NCBI GenBank assembly: GCA_945291235.1
Contig: CALYQY010000058.1
Location: 1 to 14,961 of the forward strand
Direction: 5' to 3'
DNA: 14,961 nucleotides
Source of the DNA: an uncultured Gilliamella sp.
GTDB lineage: Bacteria; Pseudomonadota; Gammaproteobacteria; Enterobacterales; Enterobacteriaceae
In this document: positions 14,201 to 14,961 of the stretch, piece after piece
Layout: the number at the start of each line of letters is the position of its first letter
Numbering within the stretch: position 1 is the first letter of the stretch
Position numbers and translations under genes: made by a program
Notes under the pieces: generated by a model
What the model was told of the DNA's origin: nothing
The model's input: only the letters and a program-made list of their open reading frames with translations
Databases searched by the model: none

Positions 14201-14961
14201 CTATTTATTCGTATTAACTTGGTTAATTAGTTCGATAAGCTCATCGCCAAACGTATGTGGATTAAGCATATTTTGTACACCGAGTGCATGTTGACCTTCA
14301 TTCACTTCAATTTCATGTATCAGATGCTTCGATGCTACGATGATATCAACATTCGGTAATCGGGATTTGTAGTCGGTAACAGCACAAGAATCCATAATGT
14401 TAGGGATCCCTTTCTTATCCAGAAAATTCGCAATTTTCATTTTCATCATCATTGATGACCCTTGACCACTACCGCATACCGCCAGAATACGAATTGGTTG
14501 GCCTTCACTTATTGCAACTTCATCCATTTTTTCAACTACTGCTTCATTTACATCCTGATGTATATCGTTTTCGATAGGTTGATTTTTTTGTTGTGCTTCT
14601 TCAGCGCGTAGTGTTTTAGCGGCAAAGAACATATACACCAATGCTAACGCAATGATTAAATAGATAAACAAATGAGAAAATGATAACCCTTGTAAGATTG
14701 GTGGGAATAGAATTGACCAATCCGCCATCCCCATCCATGAGTCAATAGGCGTGCCGTTTTGCGCAAAAATATTGATCACCCAAGCAGAGCCCAGAACTTC
14801 AATTATTCCCATTGCAAAACAGATTTTCATAACTGCTTTCCAACCACCAAAATGGTTGGCAAATACGCCAATTGTCGCATTTGAGAAAAACATTGGAATA
14901 AATCCCGGAATAATCATTATTGGGGATTTAAAGATAAGCAATAATGCGATCGCTAAGAATT
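14201..14961 (-). CDS. ulaA: L-ascorbate PTS IIC-IIB fusion, C-terminal part (UlaA-UlaB), cut by the window edge
   Basis: The gene runs off the right edge with no stop or true start, so only its last 253 codons or so are seen. The first 108 visible residues are membrane segments of the ascorbate permease IIC (UlaA), including [19 protein letters not shown] and a last helix [18 protein letters not shown] polar, Glu/Gln-rich linker of about 40 residues follows. Then comes a complete IIB domain, [20 protein letters not shown], whose active cysteine is encoded at 14474-14476, through SCAVTDYKS and [14 protein letters not shown]; this matches E. coli UlaB closely. In E. coli IIC and IIB are separate proteins, so this is a domain fusion. 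The protein imports L-ascorbate and phosphorylates it to L-ascorbate-6-phosphate. Nothing upstream of the operon is visible. Confidence 0.94.
   Translation of the reverse strand, partial: FLAIALLLIFKSPIMIIPGFIPMFFSNATIGVFANHFGGWKAVMKICFAMGIIEVLGSAWVINIFAQNGTPIDSWMGMADWSILFPPILQGLSFSHLFIYLIIALALVYMFFAAKTLRAEEAQQKNQPIENDIHQDVNEAVVEKMDEVAISEGQPIRILAVCGSGQGSSMMMKMKIANFLDKKGIPNIMDSCAVTDYKSRLPNVDIIVASKHLIHEIEVNEGQHALGVQNMLNPHTFGDELIELINQVNTNK

Noticed and set aside
1..14961. DNA uptake signal sequences of Pasteurellaceae type, tRNA genes, CRISPR arrays and mobile elements
   Set aside because: I saw no full copy of the uptake 9-mers on scanning by eye (only a partial AAAAGCGGT near 13936), and no cloverleaf, regular spaced repeats, transposase or integrase other than XerC.

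Overview
The window is an AT-rich stretch of gammaproteobacterial chromosome. Almost all of it is housekeeping genes plus one sugar-acid catabolic operon. The protein sequences look enterobacterial/Pasteurellaceae-like, but the base composition is clearly AT-biased. The combination of HolD-RimI, LptM-LysA-DapF, YigA-XerC-YigB-UvrD and a UlaABCDEF-type pathway would fit a low-GC gammaproteobacterium such as the Orbaceae (Gilliamella-like gut symbionts). That assignment is an inference from gene content and composition, not from a database match.

Left part (1-1610): the first codons of a leftward rsmC-like gene face a rightward cluster of holD (DNA polymerase III psi), rimI (S18 acetyltransferase, overlapping holD) and thiN (thiamine pyrophosphokinase). 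Next (1611-2987) come two unrecognised exported proteins, transcribed rightward from a plausible own promoter; each carries a pair of cysteines in its mature part. cyaY (frataxin) follows and ends at a strong bidirectional terminator shared with the convergent uvrD.

Centre (3484-10805): a long leftward block reads lptM, lysA, dapF, yigA (DUF484), xerC, yigB, uvrD. It covers an outer-membrane assembly lipoprotein, the last two steps of the DAP/lysine route, chromosome-dimer resolution, a flavin-pathway phosphatase and the repair helicase. lptM is only 55 codons long and was found by reading the minus strand. A good candidate LexA box lies upstream of uvrD. The lptM promoter contains an inverted repeat between its -35 and -10.

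Right part (10976-14961): a phnA/yjdM zinc-ribbon gene runs rightward, then a leftward operon for L-ascorbate (vitamin C) uptake and breakdown: an ulaA-ulaB fused PTS subunit (cut by the window edge), ulaC, ulaF, ulaD and ulaE. Together these phosphorylate ascorbate on entry, decarboxylate 3-keto-L-gulonate-6-P to L-xylulose-5-P, and epimerise it at C3 and then C4 to D-xylulose-5-P for the pentose phosphate pathway. An intrinsic terminator-like hairpin sits between ulaD and ulaE and could lower ulaE expression.

No rRNA, tRNA, CRISPR array, insertion sequence or prophage gene was seen. I found no strong evidence of a new biological system; the most useful leads are regulatory sites and the uncharacterised exported pair.
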